Notes: a model not told the origin generated them from the sequence alone. Numbered from the stretch's first letter, positions 11,151 to 23,556 are shown. The stretch: 64,000 nt of DNA from Cryptomeria japonica (GCF_030272615.1 NC_081409.1:531936291-532000290), one strand, 5' to 3'. Made by a program: numbers and translations.

Positions 11151-11599
11151 AGGTGGTGGGACCCGTTCTAAAGAGGATGACTCAGGTAAGGTAAAGGACG
11201 TGCAAGTTTTACATGATCTCATAGCTATCGCTGAACTACAATGAGGAGAAGCTCGACTGTTAAGCACCGCGAACCCACGACAAAAGGCAAAACACTTAGA
11301 GAAATTTTGTTGTCCGTTGGAGTCAATTGTTGAATTCAATTTAAGAATTAATTGTCAAAGCATGTCGCATAATTGACTCTAATCAATGCTCAGTTGCCAT
11401 AATAATCCTTACACAAGTTGAAACTTTTTGCATGCTATCAAGGAATTTTGTAGAAGAACCAGTGCAGAGGGCAACATTTCTCAGGCAACAAGTAAGTTTC
11501 TTGCAATTGTTTAACAATTATAGATTGCTTGGTGTCACTGGATGTTTGAATTTCCAAAGAGTCTATTTGAAATTCCATTGAAATAAGTATAATTCTGAG

Positions 11600-14575
11600 A
11601 TGGCACCATGAAGATAATTTAGAGGGAAGGTTGATTATCAGGAGAGAGCCATTTGTGACAATTGTCTAGAGCAATTAACTCAGTCCACTAATAGTTCGGC
11701 TAGAATAAAGGAATTGGTGCCTAAGTCTCCCCACCTGAGAATTGGCAAAGGTCTATATGATAAAGGGAACTGGCTAAGAGATGCCCAGATAGGAATGGTG
11801 GGCCTGGGACTCTTCAAAGTGGGGTTCAGTCAATGAAATTCCCCTACTCCAATTAATAGCATATGGGAGCTAGATGTTGGGAAGCTTATAGAACCTGGGA
11901 TTTTCATGGACGTGGATTTGTTAACCCAAATTGCAAACAATTATGATCCCAATACCAGGACTGTGAGGAATGTAAATGGTGGGTCTCTAATTGAAATAAA
12001 TGATGATGAGTTTAGGAGAGTTTTCTGGCTTAGTAAGGTGTCAAATTATTTAGAGCCTATCAATTTTGAAATGCTCAAAAAGGTCTATGAGGCACAGAGA
12101 GATCACCTCAGAAATGGCCCCTTGAAGGAATTCTTTGCCAAAATAGGAGGACTGACAGTAGTAGGCCCGAGCACCATGGAGCCTTTCTCCTTAAATTTAT
12201 TTACTTTGAAGGCTAAGGGAATGTATTGGTCCTTATGTCAAATTCTTGGAGAAGATTTAGAAACTACCATGCCAACCCACTATATTCTCATGATAGCACA
12301 GATTTTGAAGCCATCTCTGGTAGTAACTTTTGATTTTGCACCTTATCTCACTGATGCCATTCATGAGGGATTGATAGGGATAAATAATGCTAAGGTGGAT
12401 AGACCTTCTGGATGGTATTCTCTCCTCATGCACATGTTTTTTATTCAAAGGTGCTAAATATTTTGCTAGTGAAATGGACTTGCTCAAGGAAAAAAATGGA
12501 GAGGAGATGCATGTTCAGTTATGGAGCACAATTTTGTCTTGGGATAGAGAAGACGCAAGTTACTTAAAGTTTGATAGATGTTTTGCATCTAGTCTTAGAA
12601 TCCTTTTGTGCCCACAAAACCCTAGGATTCCTAAAGCTCTTCTGGAATTCCTTAGGCCTAAAGAATTTGTTGAAGACATGAAAAGTGTACACAACTGGGG
12701 TGATATATATTTGTACCTAGTCTACACTGTGTTTAGAGTTTATGCTTTTAGAGGAACTCCATATCTGCTACCCTATCAAGTCCCTTTGAAGATAGGAATT
12801 GTTGAGGTCCTGAGACAAATTGGAGGCCTGCAGGAAGCGGAATTGACTAATAAGGGGTAGGGAACAATTTTACCAACTATTACCCTAGCACATTAGTTTG
12901 TAATCACCAAGGGTGGTTGGACACATTTGGATGATTTCTTTTAGCCATAAAGGCTATCTACGGCAGTGGCGAGGTTTGTTGATCCAGAGGATTTCTTTAA
13001 CAACATGTTTAAGAAGAGGGCCAGATGTGTAGGTAAGGCCCACCAGTTTCACTTCCCTGAGGATTTAATAAGGAATGAGTTCAATTTAGATGAGCAAGAA
13101 GTCAAGAAGGAAAAATGGATAGCCTTCAAGAAAACTTTGGAATTCATTCACCATTTTGATAACAGTTATGATCCCTTCATTAGCTTTCATCCTTTTCAAG
13201 AAAAGATCAAGTTTTTGGTAGTTTATTTTGAGGATTTAATGCAAACCTAGAAGGAGAAAAAGGATGTTGTGACGAAAGATAAGCCTGGAAAGGCTAAACT
13301 AGTTTTAGCCAAGCCTGCCTATGCCAAGGTGATTCCCCCAGGTGAATATTGAATGCATAAAAGGTCAAAATATAGTGTACTAATGCTGATAAGAGATGAG
13401 CCTTGTAATTCAAAAGGAAAAAGGGCAATAGAAGATGTGGTTGAGGTCCAAGATTCCCCTAAAAGGTAGAGGGTATGGAAGGAAGTGCAGACAAGTGAGA
13501 TTTTGTATTCTCTTTCCGAATCTCCAATACATATAGGAGATGAGCAAGTAGTAGAAGAGCAACTGTTGCAATTAGGAAGTCTTGGGGAAATTGCTTACAC
13601 ATATGAATAGTTGCAAGAAGGAATGTCGGAGGAACCAGCAAGTGCCCAAATGGACTTGACTATGAAGGAATTCAGAGGTAAAGAACTAGACCCTATCATT
13701 AAGCAGGCTAGTGAGGAGTTTCTGGCATATGATAGTTTTGTCAAAATAGGATCCTTTTTGTAGTTTGTTTGGAGAAAAAATATAGAACAATTCAAGGTAA
13801 GATGTGGGAAGAATAGAAATGAATGTCCTCACAAAGATGCATTTACGATTGAGGTAGATGTAAAGCAAGAAATCTTGAAACAATTTGAGACCATTACCCT
13901 AGTGCAAGGAAGGAAGATGATTGCAGAAGCTGGAGTTTTGATTCTCCCTAAATGGGACATAGCAGATGCATTAATTCTTGAAGCAGTAAGGAAGGAAACA
14001 AAGCCCCTGGAGGGAGTGACCTATAGTAATTATCATGATGCCTTAGTTATATGGTCATTAAGAAGGGAGGAGAGCAAAAAGAGGAAAGACTCCTCAGAAG
14101 CTAGCTATTTTGGAGGCATGATTGTGAAGAGAGTGAAGGACACAGGGGTGGTGGAGGCTGCTAGTACAATTATGGAATCCACAAAATTTAATATGGTTGT
14201 AGCTGATAAAGAGGCCAAGGAAAAGGTTAATCTCCTGGTAAAGTTGGAGTTAAACCTAAAAGCCTATAATGAGGCTAAAATTTAAATAGCTCAAAAGGAT
14301 AGTACAATTGCAAAATTGAAGAATCAAATAGCAGGGCAACATCAGAAAGGTGAATCTTCTACCTTGATGATTGCCTCCTCTCCAACCAAACCTCCATATA
14401 CTATCCCAATCATTGAGTTTCCCCCTTCCCCTATGACTCCTAATTTCCAACCTACTTAGACTATCTAGGATGAAATGGAAAAATTGAAGCTAGCTCAGGC
14501 CATGTTTGCAAGTAAATATGAGGAGAAGATCAGGGGCACAATTTTGAAGTTTGCTGACACAGTAGGGGCTTCTAT

Positions 14576-14646
<71 letters not shown>

Positions 14647-15219
14647 AGTGTTTTGAGCATGTTGACTGCTTTAAAGGAGGACAATGCTATTCTGGAGCAA
14701 ATTTTGAATAAATGGATGGCTAGGGAGGTCAATTTGGAACTTATGTGCTCATCCCATGAAGAGGCAGATGTTGATGCCACTATTAAATCCACTTGTGAGT
14801 TGGCAAAAGGTATGTTTAGGTTGGCAGAGGGAAGAGTTGGTCTAGAAAGAAAATAAAACATGTATAGAAAAGAGTATGTTGACCAGAAGTTTGAATTATT
14901 TCCTGGAGGTTTTGTTAGCAACAACAAGTTAAAAGGTGAATAAGTATGGCTTGGCGAGTTAGGTCATAAATTATCACAATGGATAAATGATGTCATCAAT
15001 TCAAATGATACATCTTTATTCATTCGAACAATTGAGGAAATTGAAAAGATAAAGTCACATTATGGTTTTCTGGAAACTGAAGTTAAGCAGTTAAGGAATA
15101 CATGGAAAAGATTAAATAAGTTGAAGAAGAAAATTGTTAGCTTCTCTTGGCCTAGTGATGATGTGTTCAAAGAATGGAAAGATAAATATGTGATGCAAGA
15201 AGCAGAGGCTCAAGAATAG
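11600..15219 (+). pseudogene. U3 ORF of element A, 5' LTR copy
   Basis: A reading frame of about 1,200 codons lies wholly inside the LTR, 5' of the TATA box. It begins at ATG 11600 (stop at codon 4). From 11906 it reads clearly (MDVDLLTQIANNYDP), with GGLTVVGPSTMEPFSLNLF, YLLPYQVPLKIG and a KKRARCVGKAHQFHFPEDL block near 13015. A Lys/Glu-rich coiled-coil segment lies around 14200-14340. One extra T near 12440 shifts the frame relative to the 3' copy; stops follow, and a microsatellite splits it at 14575. The last part, to the TAG at 15217, is charged and helical. I recognise no known domain. It could be a relative of ORF-X or of the extra ORFs of Tat elements. Agreement between LTR copies in protein-like blocks supports past coding. 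Confidence 0.6.
14575..14642. repeat. (GT)n(AT)n microsatellite inside the U3 ORF
   Basis: About 16 bases of GT repeat followed by about 50 of AT repeat. The 3' LTR has only about 17 bases at the same place (40446-40462), so it expanded after insertion. The apparent IYIYIY and VCVCVC proteins here are artefacts. Confidence 0.95.
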
Positions 15220-15496
15220 TCAATTGATGCTGCAACATTGTAACAAACCTCAGGAAAGTTGGAAGTGGTTAGCTCTTGTAACTGCTTGTTTTAGGCTAAT
15301 CAGATTTTTGAGGAATTAAAGACACCTGGCACTTGACCTGTGAATACTGAGAGGTCTCTTGGCCTCTATCCAGCTGGTTCACTAATTGGTTTTCCTCATG
15401 TTTCCTTTAGTAAGAATTGTAACCCTTTTTTGAGAGGGAATTATGGTTATAACAAAATTTCCTAGGAAAGTCTGAAGCTTGTTGCATCCATATCTC
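15220..15496. other. Distal U3 between the U3 ORF and the TATA box
   Basis: This 277-bp stretch follows the U3 ORF stop. The ORF frame stays fairly open beyond the stop, with several TAG/TAA codons, but no motif is seen. It probably holds the upstream promoter region of the LTR. Confidence 0.4.
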
Positions 15497-15503
15497 TATA
15501 AAT
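15497..15503 (+). promoter_or_regulatory. TATA box of the element A LTR (5')
   Basis: TATAAAT in the context CTCTATAAATGGATACC, kept in the 3' LTR at 41316-41322. Transcription would start near 15525-15535, giving an R-U5 of about 750 bp and placing the U3 ORF upstream of the start. Confidence 0.6.
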
Positions 15504-16286
15504 GGATACCAATTTTATTTAGGAAATCATTACAAGAATTATGTAAGAAAAATCTAGTAAAATGTATTTAGGGTTTGTCTGGTCTTTGGAAAATCATTCT
15601 TGAGTTGTGTAGAATTTGATGGAAAGTATTAATTTACAGACCAAAGCATTTTAAGTCTTATTTCCTATTGTCTTCATGTCTTTATGATTGGCTACCATTT
15701 TGATTGAATGATTTGCAAGGTAATTTACAAGAATGAGTTTAGGTTGTTCCCTCAAGGAGGGAAACTAGATATACTTAAACCCTTTTCGTTGGTAACTAGT
15801 GATTCTTACTTGAATTCGATGACTGGATTTATGCATATGGTGAGAGTTTATGTATGTTAGGCATATGTAGATTTAGTTAAATAACTGTAATGGCATGTAT
15901 GTGAAATCTTTTCTGTCAGTTCTTGCCCAATTCTGAGTGACTCTGAAGTCCGAATAAGGCACTGGTATAGCTTGTTAAGGTTCATGATTTTCTTGATGAT
16001 CAATGAAAATGAATACAATTATTTCTTTTATGTCCAATTATGTTTAAAGGTGTAGGGTTTGCATGAGTTGACACTGGTCTTCTGTAAATTTTCAATTGCA
16101 TAAAGTGATCTAGGAGGTATACCCACCCAAGCTTAAGTTTATGCTTGAAGTGAAGAAGGTTTTTGTGTAAATCTTGTTAAATGTTGTCTTTTGTTTCAGT
16201 TTCATGTTGTTTCTCTACATAAGTGATAGAGGTTTGAGAATTCTAATAGAGAAAACAAAACAATTAGAAATTGAGAGCAACAAAAA

Positions 16287-16304
16287 TGGTGACTCTGCTA
16301 GGGA
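16287..16304 (+). promoter_or_regulatory. Primer binding site of element A
   Basis: TGGTGACTCTGCTAGGGA starts 4 bases after the LTR end. It resembles the TGGCGACTC-type primer sites of Tat/Ogre elements. The tRNA is not assigned here. Confidence 0.7.
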
Positions 16305-16602
16305 GAGTCATAGTGTAAATCTATATTGCAGATCAATGCTTGTATTGTTGAAAGTTTGTTCAATTTTGTGTACCCATGCCCTCGTGATAGGTTGCTTTAT
16401 CCCTACATCTTATCATTCCCCTTTTTAAACATTGTGTTCCCATTCTATTATCTCCTATGAATGATTTATCAAGCTTAATAATTTCTTAATATTCCCAATT
16501 TGGGTGGCGACTCCAATAAAGAAAAAACCAGTGTTCTTGACAAAGCATAATTCATTTTAAGGAAGTACATATAATGCAGAGGGGAGAAACACAAGGTCTT
16601 AC

Positions 16603-19215
16603 ATGAGGAGAAATCCTCAAGAGAGATTGCAAGAGGGATTGCCTGAGCAAGCCTAGAAAGGTCAAAGGAGAATGGTTGCACATGAACCAGCTAACGCTGC
16701 ATGGATAAAAAAGAGTAATCATAAAGGTAAGTCTTCTAAAAGACCCATCTATGAAAATTCCAATACTTCTTCCCATGAATCTGAGCAAGACATTATGGGT
16801 TTTCATTCGGGTCTGTTTGGCAATAATGAGGATGTCCAAACTTTGCATCAAAGAGTCTCTCATACTGGTATTTCTAGAAAAGATAGGAATAGTTCTAATG
16901 TTAGGATGGATTCTGTACCACAAACTATAGACGAAAATATTAGTTTGATTGATATTGATCAAGCCCATGTATCAGATTCTGAAGAGGTTTTTCCAGATCC
17001 AAATGAAGTATCCCTAGAAATTAAGGTTCTTAATAGAAGAGTTCATTAGCTGATCTCTTTAAGAACATAGAAGGAAATGAACAAAGAAAATGAGATTAAA
17101 GCTAAATTGATTGAGAGAGATAGGCTGTTGAGGCAGATTGCAGACCTTGAACTATTTACCCAAGAAAAACCCAATAGCGAGGAAGAAGGCCCAGTTATCA
17201 GGGAAAATATGACTGTTAGGACCAATCCTACACATAAAATTATTGTGCAATCTAGTAGAGAGGTTCATAGTGACCCAAAACCCACTAGAAACACTATTGA
17301 CAAATGGAAACAAAAGGTCATAGAGACTGGATCTGGGTCTTAAACTGTAGAAGAGATATCTCACAGATTATCTGCACATGAAACAGAAATAGAAAGAATG
17401 AGAAGAGAAAGAGAAGATCTACAAAGGGAATTGGAGAGAGCTGAATTAGAAGCAACCAATAAAGAAGTTAAGAGAAAAGTTGATTACTTAAAGGCTCCTC
17501 CCATAATATTTCCTCCAACAGACCCAAATAAGCCACCACCTCAGCATGTCTCACATCCTGTAGTGAAAATTCCGTCAACCTTACCTGTGAGTATTGTTCC
17601 AGTAAATCAAGTTCCTATTACAAATCAAAATAACCAAGTCCCTCTAACTCATGGTCCTAATATGAGAATGAAAATGGGTAATAATCCTACTAGTAACAAG
17701 TTCCAGAGAAGACCCATTAATCTGGAGTTGTATAGACAACTTTTCTTTGAGGGAATCCCGAGATACCCAACCCATGTTCCTATTGATTTGAGGGACATGC
17801 TTCAGAAATTTGCTGGCAACAATGCCATAAGTGTAGAGGAGCATTTAAAGTCTTTCGGTGACATGATAAATGAGTATGAGAGTGCCAATGAAGATGTCAT
17901 CATGAAATTGTTTGTATAGTCTCTGGTGGATGATGTAAGGGATTGGTATAGAGGCTTACCTATAAATAGCATCAGTTCTTGGGAAGAGTTTAAAAACTGC
18001 TTCCAAGAGCAATATGGTGATAAAAACAATGTGAGATTTATGTTAAAGGAATTCAACAATATTAGGAAGTCTGATAATGAAGCTGTCACAGACTTCAATG
18101 CAAGGTTTCACAAGGTAATGCACAAAATTTTTCAAGTAATGAGATTAGATGAAAATGTGTGTTTACTTACTTACTATAATGTTTTTGATCCCAAAATGGC
18201 TTACATCCTCAAGGATAAAAACCCACATAGTTTAAGAGATGCTTTTAGAATTGCTATAAATGTAGAAAGTAATTGGAAAGCATTTGGGAAGGTGGGAAGG
18301 AGGATAGATGGTAGACTGTGGCAAGAGCCAAAGCCTCAACAAAATAAAGCTCCCAAGGAAGAGGATAAAATTGAGAAGCTTATGATTGCCATGAAAGATC
18401 TTATTGCCAAAGTGAATAAAAATGACAAACCTAACTACAATTGGCAAGATAGGGCTCCTAGGTTACATGAAATATCATATAACACCACTTGGAAGGATGG
18501 TAAACCTGTCCAAGATAAGCCAAAAAACACACATAACCAAGATACACCTGACCCCTTGAAAGGTGGAAATGTGCACAATATGGAAAACACTCCTTGGTGT
18601 ATGGCTTGTGATGGGCCACATTCTCCTTACTAGTGTGTTGTGGCTTAGGCGTTAAATCAATCTATGAGGGGTGATGGTGAGTTGAGGTATCAGAATGAGG
18701 ATAGGCCTGTTGTCAATATGTTTGAAACCATTGTTGAAAGTGATGATGAGTCCTCACAAAGTAAAGCTAGCAGGTATGATATATTGAGTCACAATGAAGG
18801 TTATCAAGGGAAGCTAACAAATGACTGGCACCCCACTTTGAATGTGGTGACAATTGAGGATGAAGAAGTTCATCTCAGAAGGCCCAGTAAAGAAGAGGTC
18901 AAAAATCTCACTAAATATGCTATAGCCAAAGCCAAACATAACTACAATTTGAGAAGTAACAAAAAGGATGGTGATCATGGTGAGCCTGGTTCTATGTTTA
19001 TGAAAGAAGTGTCTCAAAAAAAGATGGCAGGCATTAACACTTCACCCAAAGATGACTCTGCAAAAGAGGATCGATCCAAAGATTTGGAAAAAATGCAGAT
19101 AACTATACTACTGGCACTTTACAAGGGACTGCTACAGTTAAAAAGGCAAGCCAGCCAAAAACAAAGAAGGTTAAAGCACATACTGAGTCAATTTTTAGCT
19201 CCACATTTTATATGA
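16603..19215 (+). pseudogene. Gag of element A
   Basis: One frame runs from ATG 16603 to 19215, broken only by nonsense codons (stops near 16651, 17047, 17068, 17341, 17917 and 18631). Residues ~270-330 form a charged coiled coil (ERMRREREDLQRELER), followed by a Pro-rich linker. The retrotransposon gag core lies about 17700-18300: LYRQLFFEGIPRYPTHV, NAISVEEHLKSFGDMI, DWYRGLPINSISSWEEFKNCF. A poor knuckle-like CMACDGPHSPY lies near 18600. Gag forms the particle and packages RNA. The pol frame that follows is shifted by -1 near an A6 run at 19089. That could be decay or a real frameshift site; the heptamer is not canonical. Confidence 0.75.
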
Positions 19216-20221
19216 CTCAAGATTTGACCCAAATGAAAGTTACAGTGCCATTGGTAGAACTGTTGAAAATACAGGAACACAGAGAAGATGCTCTTTCTTT
19301 ATTTTCTAATATATCAGACAATAATGCATCTTTACCTATAGATACCAAGAAGGATGAAAAGGATCAGGAGCAACAAATCCCAGAGATATATGTTGGAACA
19401 ACAATCACTCAAGAACCTTCCCAGGTTGATCCTTTTTATGTAAATTTATTAGTCAATAATAGGTTAATTAAAAATTGTATGATAGGCTTTGGTGCTGCTG
19501 CAAATGTGATGTCATATGGTGTCATGAAGGAATTGGGATTATCAGTGAGTACTGTGTATGGGAAATGCTATGCCATGGACAATAGAGAAGTACCTATGGT
19601 AGGTACAATGAAGGATGTAGAGGTAAAAATAGCAGCGTTCCTTGAAGCCACTTACAAGATGGATGTTATAGTGACTGACACTAAACCTCACTATGGAATG
19701 CTATTATCTAGGCAATGGGTTGCTGCAGTTGGGGGGAATGTTCAATTAGACCTTTCATATGCAACTATCCCAGTGAATGGAAATCAGGTTAAGCTGTATA
19801 GGGAACCGCGTACCCCAAAGGTTATTAAGAAAATAGACCCTAATATGCTGAATTGTATGATTGATGTGGACCTTGACAATTTCAGAGTACAACCAATTCA
19901 ACCTCAATTGAAGAATACTGATCCTATTGTTAATGAATTGGAATCTCAACAAGAAGGCTTGTGGCACATGTACTTTGATGGAGCATGCTCTAAAGAAGGA
20001 TCTGGAGCAAAAGTACTTTTTGTGTCTCCATCAGGTATCACTTTCAAATACTCTTTTCTGATGGCTTTCCAATGTACAAACAAAATAGCTGAATATGAGG
20101 CCTTATTATTGGGGTTGGAAATTGCTAAGAAGCATGGAATTCAGTCATTAAGAGTATTTGGGGATTCATAATTGGTATTTTTCTAGATAAGGTCAAGATA
20201 TGCATCAAAAAATGACCGTTT
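19092..20221 (+). pseudogene. Pol of element A, part 1: protease and first RNase H, cut by element E
   Basis: The protease lies around 19420-19810: VDPFYVNLLVNNRLIKNC, then GFGAAANVM in place of the usual D-[ST]-G-A active site, so the catalytic Asp is lost. Then, with no RT between, comes an RNase H domain at 19962: WHMYFDGACSKEGSGAKV (first Asp), NKIAEYEALLLGLE (Glu) and RVFGDS (second Asp). This is the archaeal-type RNase H that Tat elements carry as a second copy. The frame is cut at 20221 by element E, and the last catalytic Asp lies at about 32548 beyond it. In elements B and C the equivalent domain sits after RT and the usual RNase H. Confidence 0.8.
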
Positions 20222-20226
20222 GAAAA
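20222..20226. repeat. Left target-site duplication of element E (GAAAA)
   Basis: GAAAA directly precedes the LTR start TGTGAGG and recurs exactly at 32463-32467. With one copy removed, the RNase H frame of element A is restored. Confidence 0.95.
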
Positions 20227-23200
20227 TGTGAGGCCTCACCTCGACTCAGTCTGACATTTCAGTGGATTTTATATTGAGACTATTATGGATACTTTATTTT
20301 GATGCATTTTGGAATTTAGAACTTATATGATTTCCGGATTTGCATAACATTGCTATATATTGATGATTTATTTATATGCTTTATGAGATAGAACACTACA
20401 TGATTTTTGAATAAGATGAAATTGCAGTGATATATGTCGATATTGAATTTGCAAGACTTTACTATGATAATAGAACTATGATGTATGTTTAAGTTTTGTG
20501 AATTAGGATGAATTGCTTGGATAAAAGATGTATTTAATTTGTTCAGATGTAAATTGTATGCAAGTGATGATGTGTATTATTATTCCTTGGAATTATATTA
20601 TATGTGGATATTTGAAAGTACTAATGTGTAAATTGAGATGCGCAGGAAGTTAACCATGTGAGCATGGAAAATTTACGAAGAACCAAACCTAGACTTATGT
20701 ATGTTCGTAAGCCAGGGGTTGTCTATTAGGAGAGACAACACCCCATTTGTGTTGTATTTTATTCGTAATAGTATATGTTGCATGTGTGTTAAGTGTATTT
20801 AATTTACTTGTGTAAAATACACGAGAGACGATTTCATGTTTTAAATTGTAAAAGTGTTTTCTTTGTGTCACTTGACACATGTGTGGATTTAAGTTTAAAT
20901 TTTTATTTTTGTCTCTTGGTGGGAAAGTGTTCAACTATAGCCTTTTCAATTAATATAACGTGATGTCATAAATACCTTGGGTAAAGAATCTTTGGGGTGG
21001 TCAACATAGGTTTGACCCGAAAATAAACTTCAGAGGGGTTTAAAATGGGTTAAATGAACACCTAAGGGTAGTTTAATAGGGTTTCCTAAAGCCCATAAGG
21101 TATACCTAAGGGTTAGGGGTAATTTTAGGCAAGTTTTTACTCCTAAGTGACCTTTTAGACACTCTAAAATTTGACTTTTCTAAGTTGTGCGAAAATTGAA
21201 ATTAGAAGTTTGAACCTAGTTGTAAACTTTCCTTTTCGAATGAGAGTTCTCTTTCCCATTCTGTCTTACCTTCCTTTTTAGTTTTTAGAAACTTGTGAGA
21301 ACTGAGAGAATGAGCTTCTTAAGAAAGAATTGGAAAATTTGAGGGTAATCACCCACTCTCCATTTTTGGAAACAAGAGAATTTTTGAAAAGAATAGAATA
21401 GATTTGAATAGTAAAATTTGGCTAAGGGTAGAAAGAGAAGATCCGTGGATTTGGGCAGCTCTTCCTCAACTATACTATCCTACCTTTGGGCAGATTAAGG
21501 TTGGTTACATTCTTCTTAAAATGAATTCTTTTTGGCATGTGTTTGAAAGTATGTTGGTGTAAGGAATCTGTTCCCTTGTTTTTTATTTTTGGGGATTTCA
21601 TTTGGTATTTGTATTATGTTTTGTATGTGTTTTTGGGAGTCTCCAAGACCTCTTACTCTTGGGAGAGAGGAGGATCTTGTGGGTGGTAGCAGTGACAACC
21701 CTCGAGTGAGAGACTCTCGTTATGAGAGTGATCACAAGGGATTTTTGTGTGACCCTTGTTGCATGCCCTGTTTGTGCAATGGGGGTCTTAAGGAGGGATA
21801 TAAGGCTAGAATGCCTTGGGGGCATAAGGAATAAGGGGTTGAAATTCTTGATGTATTTATTGTGCCATGAGGTGGCTACATGTTTTCCATACTTTTAGTT
21901 CTCCTCAGGGTATTGGTCCACTACCACCCTTAAAAAGGTCATCACCAAAGTGTGGTGCAATGTAGCCGGGAAGGGAGTGTGTTTGAAATCTGTGTGTAAT
22001 TTGTCTTCTATGTGTTTGCATGTTTGTATCCCATCTAGGGCTTGGTTCTCCGAGCTCAGGGGTGGCTACCAGTTAGCCTAGGTGAGGAGGTGAGCACTCC
22101 ATGGTCATATTTGTGATTTATTATGCAAGATTGTCGGGAGAAAAGAATAGGTCAAGTGGGAAGTTGCAGGAGATTATTGTTACAGAAATTTAATTGCAGT
22201 TGTATTTATTAGTTTTAAAAGGAGAAATATACCCTCATTCGTTGGAATGAGAGGCTAATTGTAAATTTGAAATAAAGATATGAGATTAGTTATTGTATTT
22301 AAATAAAGAAACATCTTGTAAATTTTGTAGAATATCTTTAGGATTGTAAAAAGCTAGATATATTCATCTTTATCTTGGAAAAGAAATACTTTTGAATTGC
22401 ATGCAGTAGTCACTGAAATATGGAAATCATTTTTATTTAATTCTATGTTTTTTTTTAATCTGCGATTTTGTCTTCATTTTAATTGCAGAAAATATGAGTT
22501 GTATTTGTTGATAGATTTAAAAAAAATAAAAAAAAATATAATATCTAATTAGTTGTTGTAATATTTGCAGAATTCAGTAATTTATTTATTGTAGAAGGAA
22601 ATAAGTATTCCTAGATTAGTATCCCCAAAGTGAAAATAAAATTGTATTTATGATGTGTTTATGATAAATTGATTTGCAGTAAATTTTTCCATTCTTAAGC
22701 ATTTAAGATAAAATAAAACAGAAGAGGCATAAGTTAGATTTGCATGCATATTGTATATAGAAAATAAATTATTTATTTCTATTTTCTGTAAAAGCAATAT
22801 AGTAGAATGAAGTTTGAAAATTATTAACCCATCTAAATCCTCTTCATCTAAATCAAAATACTAGAGCCTATTTATTTTAATTGGATGTCTCATGCAATTT
22901 ATAAATTCATACAAATATTTTATTGGCACGCAGTTTGCATGTATGTCATTATAAATATGTTTAAAAGAAAATAAAATAAAATGTAGTGAATTTATATATA
23001 TATATAGGATGTATATCAATATATATATATATAAGTATATATATTTAAAAAAAAAATACATAAAAATAAAAATATTTATAACTTTAAAAAAAAAGGGGGT
23101 TTTTTTTTTAGTATTGTTGAAGGGCCGAAGCCACTATGTGGACACACAGTGGATCGGCCGCAGACCCCACTGTGTGTACACATAGTGGTTGACCTCGCGG

Positions 23201-23541
23201 CTTCCACTGTGTGAACACACAGTGTGGACCGCGACTTCCACTGTGCGGTCATAGAGTGTGGGCCGCTGCGGCTCCCACTATGTGGACACACAGTGTCAGT
23301 CGCGGCCGCCACTGTGTGGTCACACAGTGGTGTTGTGCTGCCACTGTGTGGACACATAGTGGTGTCGCACTGCCACTGTGTGGACACACAGTGGCACCCC
23401 CATCACCCCCCCTTTGACCTGCGAAACTTCACCATGGCCGCCGCTCGATGGGTTTCGGCCCTGCGCAGTCCGAACCAAAAATAAAATGAAAGGTACAAAA
23501 AAAAAATCATTCCATTTTTTCCCTAAATTTTGGGCATGACA
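20227..23541 (+). repeat. 5' LTR of element E (3,315 bp)
   Basis: Starts TGTGAGGCC and ends GGGCATGACA, followed by the primer site. It is 674 bp shorter than the 3' LTR. The main causes are a block of about 650 bp missing between a TACAAAA motif near 23500 and AAAAATCATTCC, and a short AT repeat where the 3' LTR has a long one. A 34-bp segment near 21616-21650 is present here but absent from the 3' LTR. Small frames in the LTR (for example 21589-21834) are probably not genes. Confidence 0.93.
23131..23394. repeat. Array of eight near-perfect palindromes in the 5' LTR of E
   Basis: Eight 22-bp units start at 23131, 23167, 23204, 23238, 23275, 23309, 23341 and 23373. The best form is CCACTGTGTG, two loop bases, CACACAGTGG: a perfect 10-bp inverted repeat. 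Spacers of about 10-15 bp are GC-rich in an otherwise AT-rich LTR. The array follows an A/T homopolymer stretch. Open frames on both strands here are by-products of the repeat. Confidence 0.92.
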
Positions 23542-23544
23542 TTT

Positions 23545-23556
23545 TGGTATCAGAGC
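23545..23556 (+). promoter_or_regulatory. Primer binding site of element E (initiator tRNA-Met)
   Basis: TGGTATCAGAGC, 3 bases after the LTR end, is complementary to the 3' end of plant initiator tRNA-Met, the standard primer of chromoviruses. Confidence 0.9.

Larger units (their letters stand above)
9963..16282 (+). repeat. 5' LTR of element A (6,320 bp)
   Basis: Begins TGTTGTTAG and ends GAGCAACA, just before the primer site. U3 covers about 9963-15525 and holds five foldback repeats (10.3-11.15 kb) and the U3 ORF (11600-15219). A TATA box at 15497 suggests an R-U5 of about 750 bp. It aligns end to end with 35835-42124. Confidence 0.88.

Noticed and set aside
14490-14927. Minus-strand ORF with a long IYIY stretch
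   Set aside because: Translation of the GT/AT microsatellite on the opposite strand of the U3 ORF.
19080-19100. Programmed -1 frameshift between gag and pol of A
   Set aside because: The A6 run is suggestive, but the heptamer does not fit the zero frame, and an indel explains it equally well in a decayed element.
21589-21834. Small ORF in the E LTR, repeated at 29782-30039
   Set aside because: It is present in both LTRs but its N-terminus is changed by a 34-bp indel, with no motif and no conserved start; probably chance.
23131-23394. CRISPR-like array
   Set aside because: Repeat units are palindromes with 10-15-bp GC-rich spacers, no leader or cas genes, and they lie inside a plant LTR.
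23076-23484. Overlapping open frames on both strands with repeated CGHTV and WTHS text
   Set aside because: They arise from the palindrome array; both strands are open because the repeat lacks stops.
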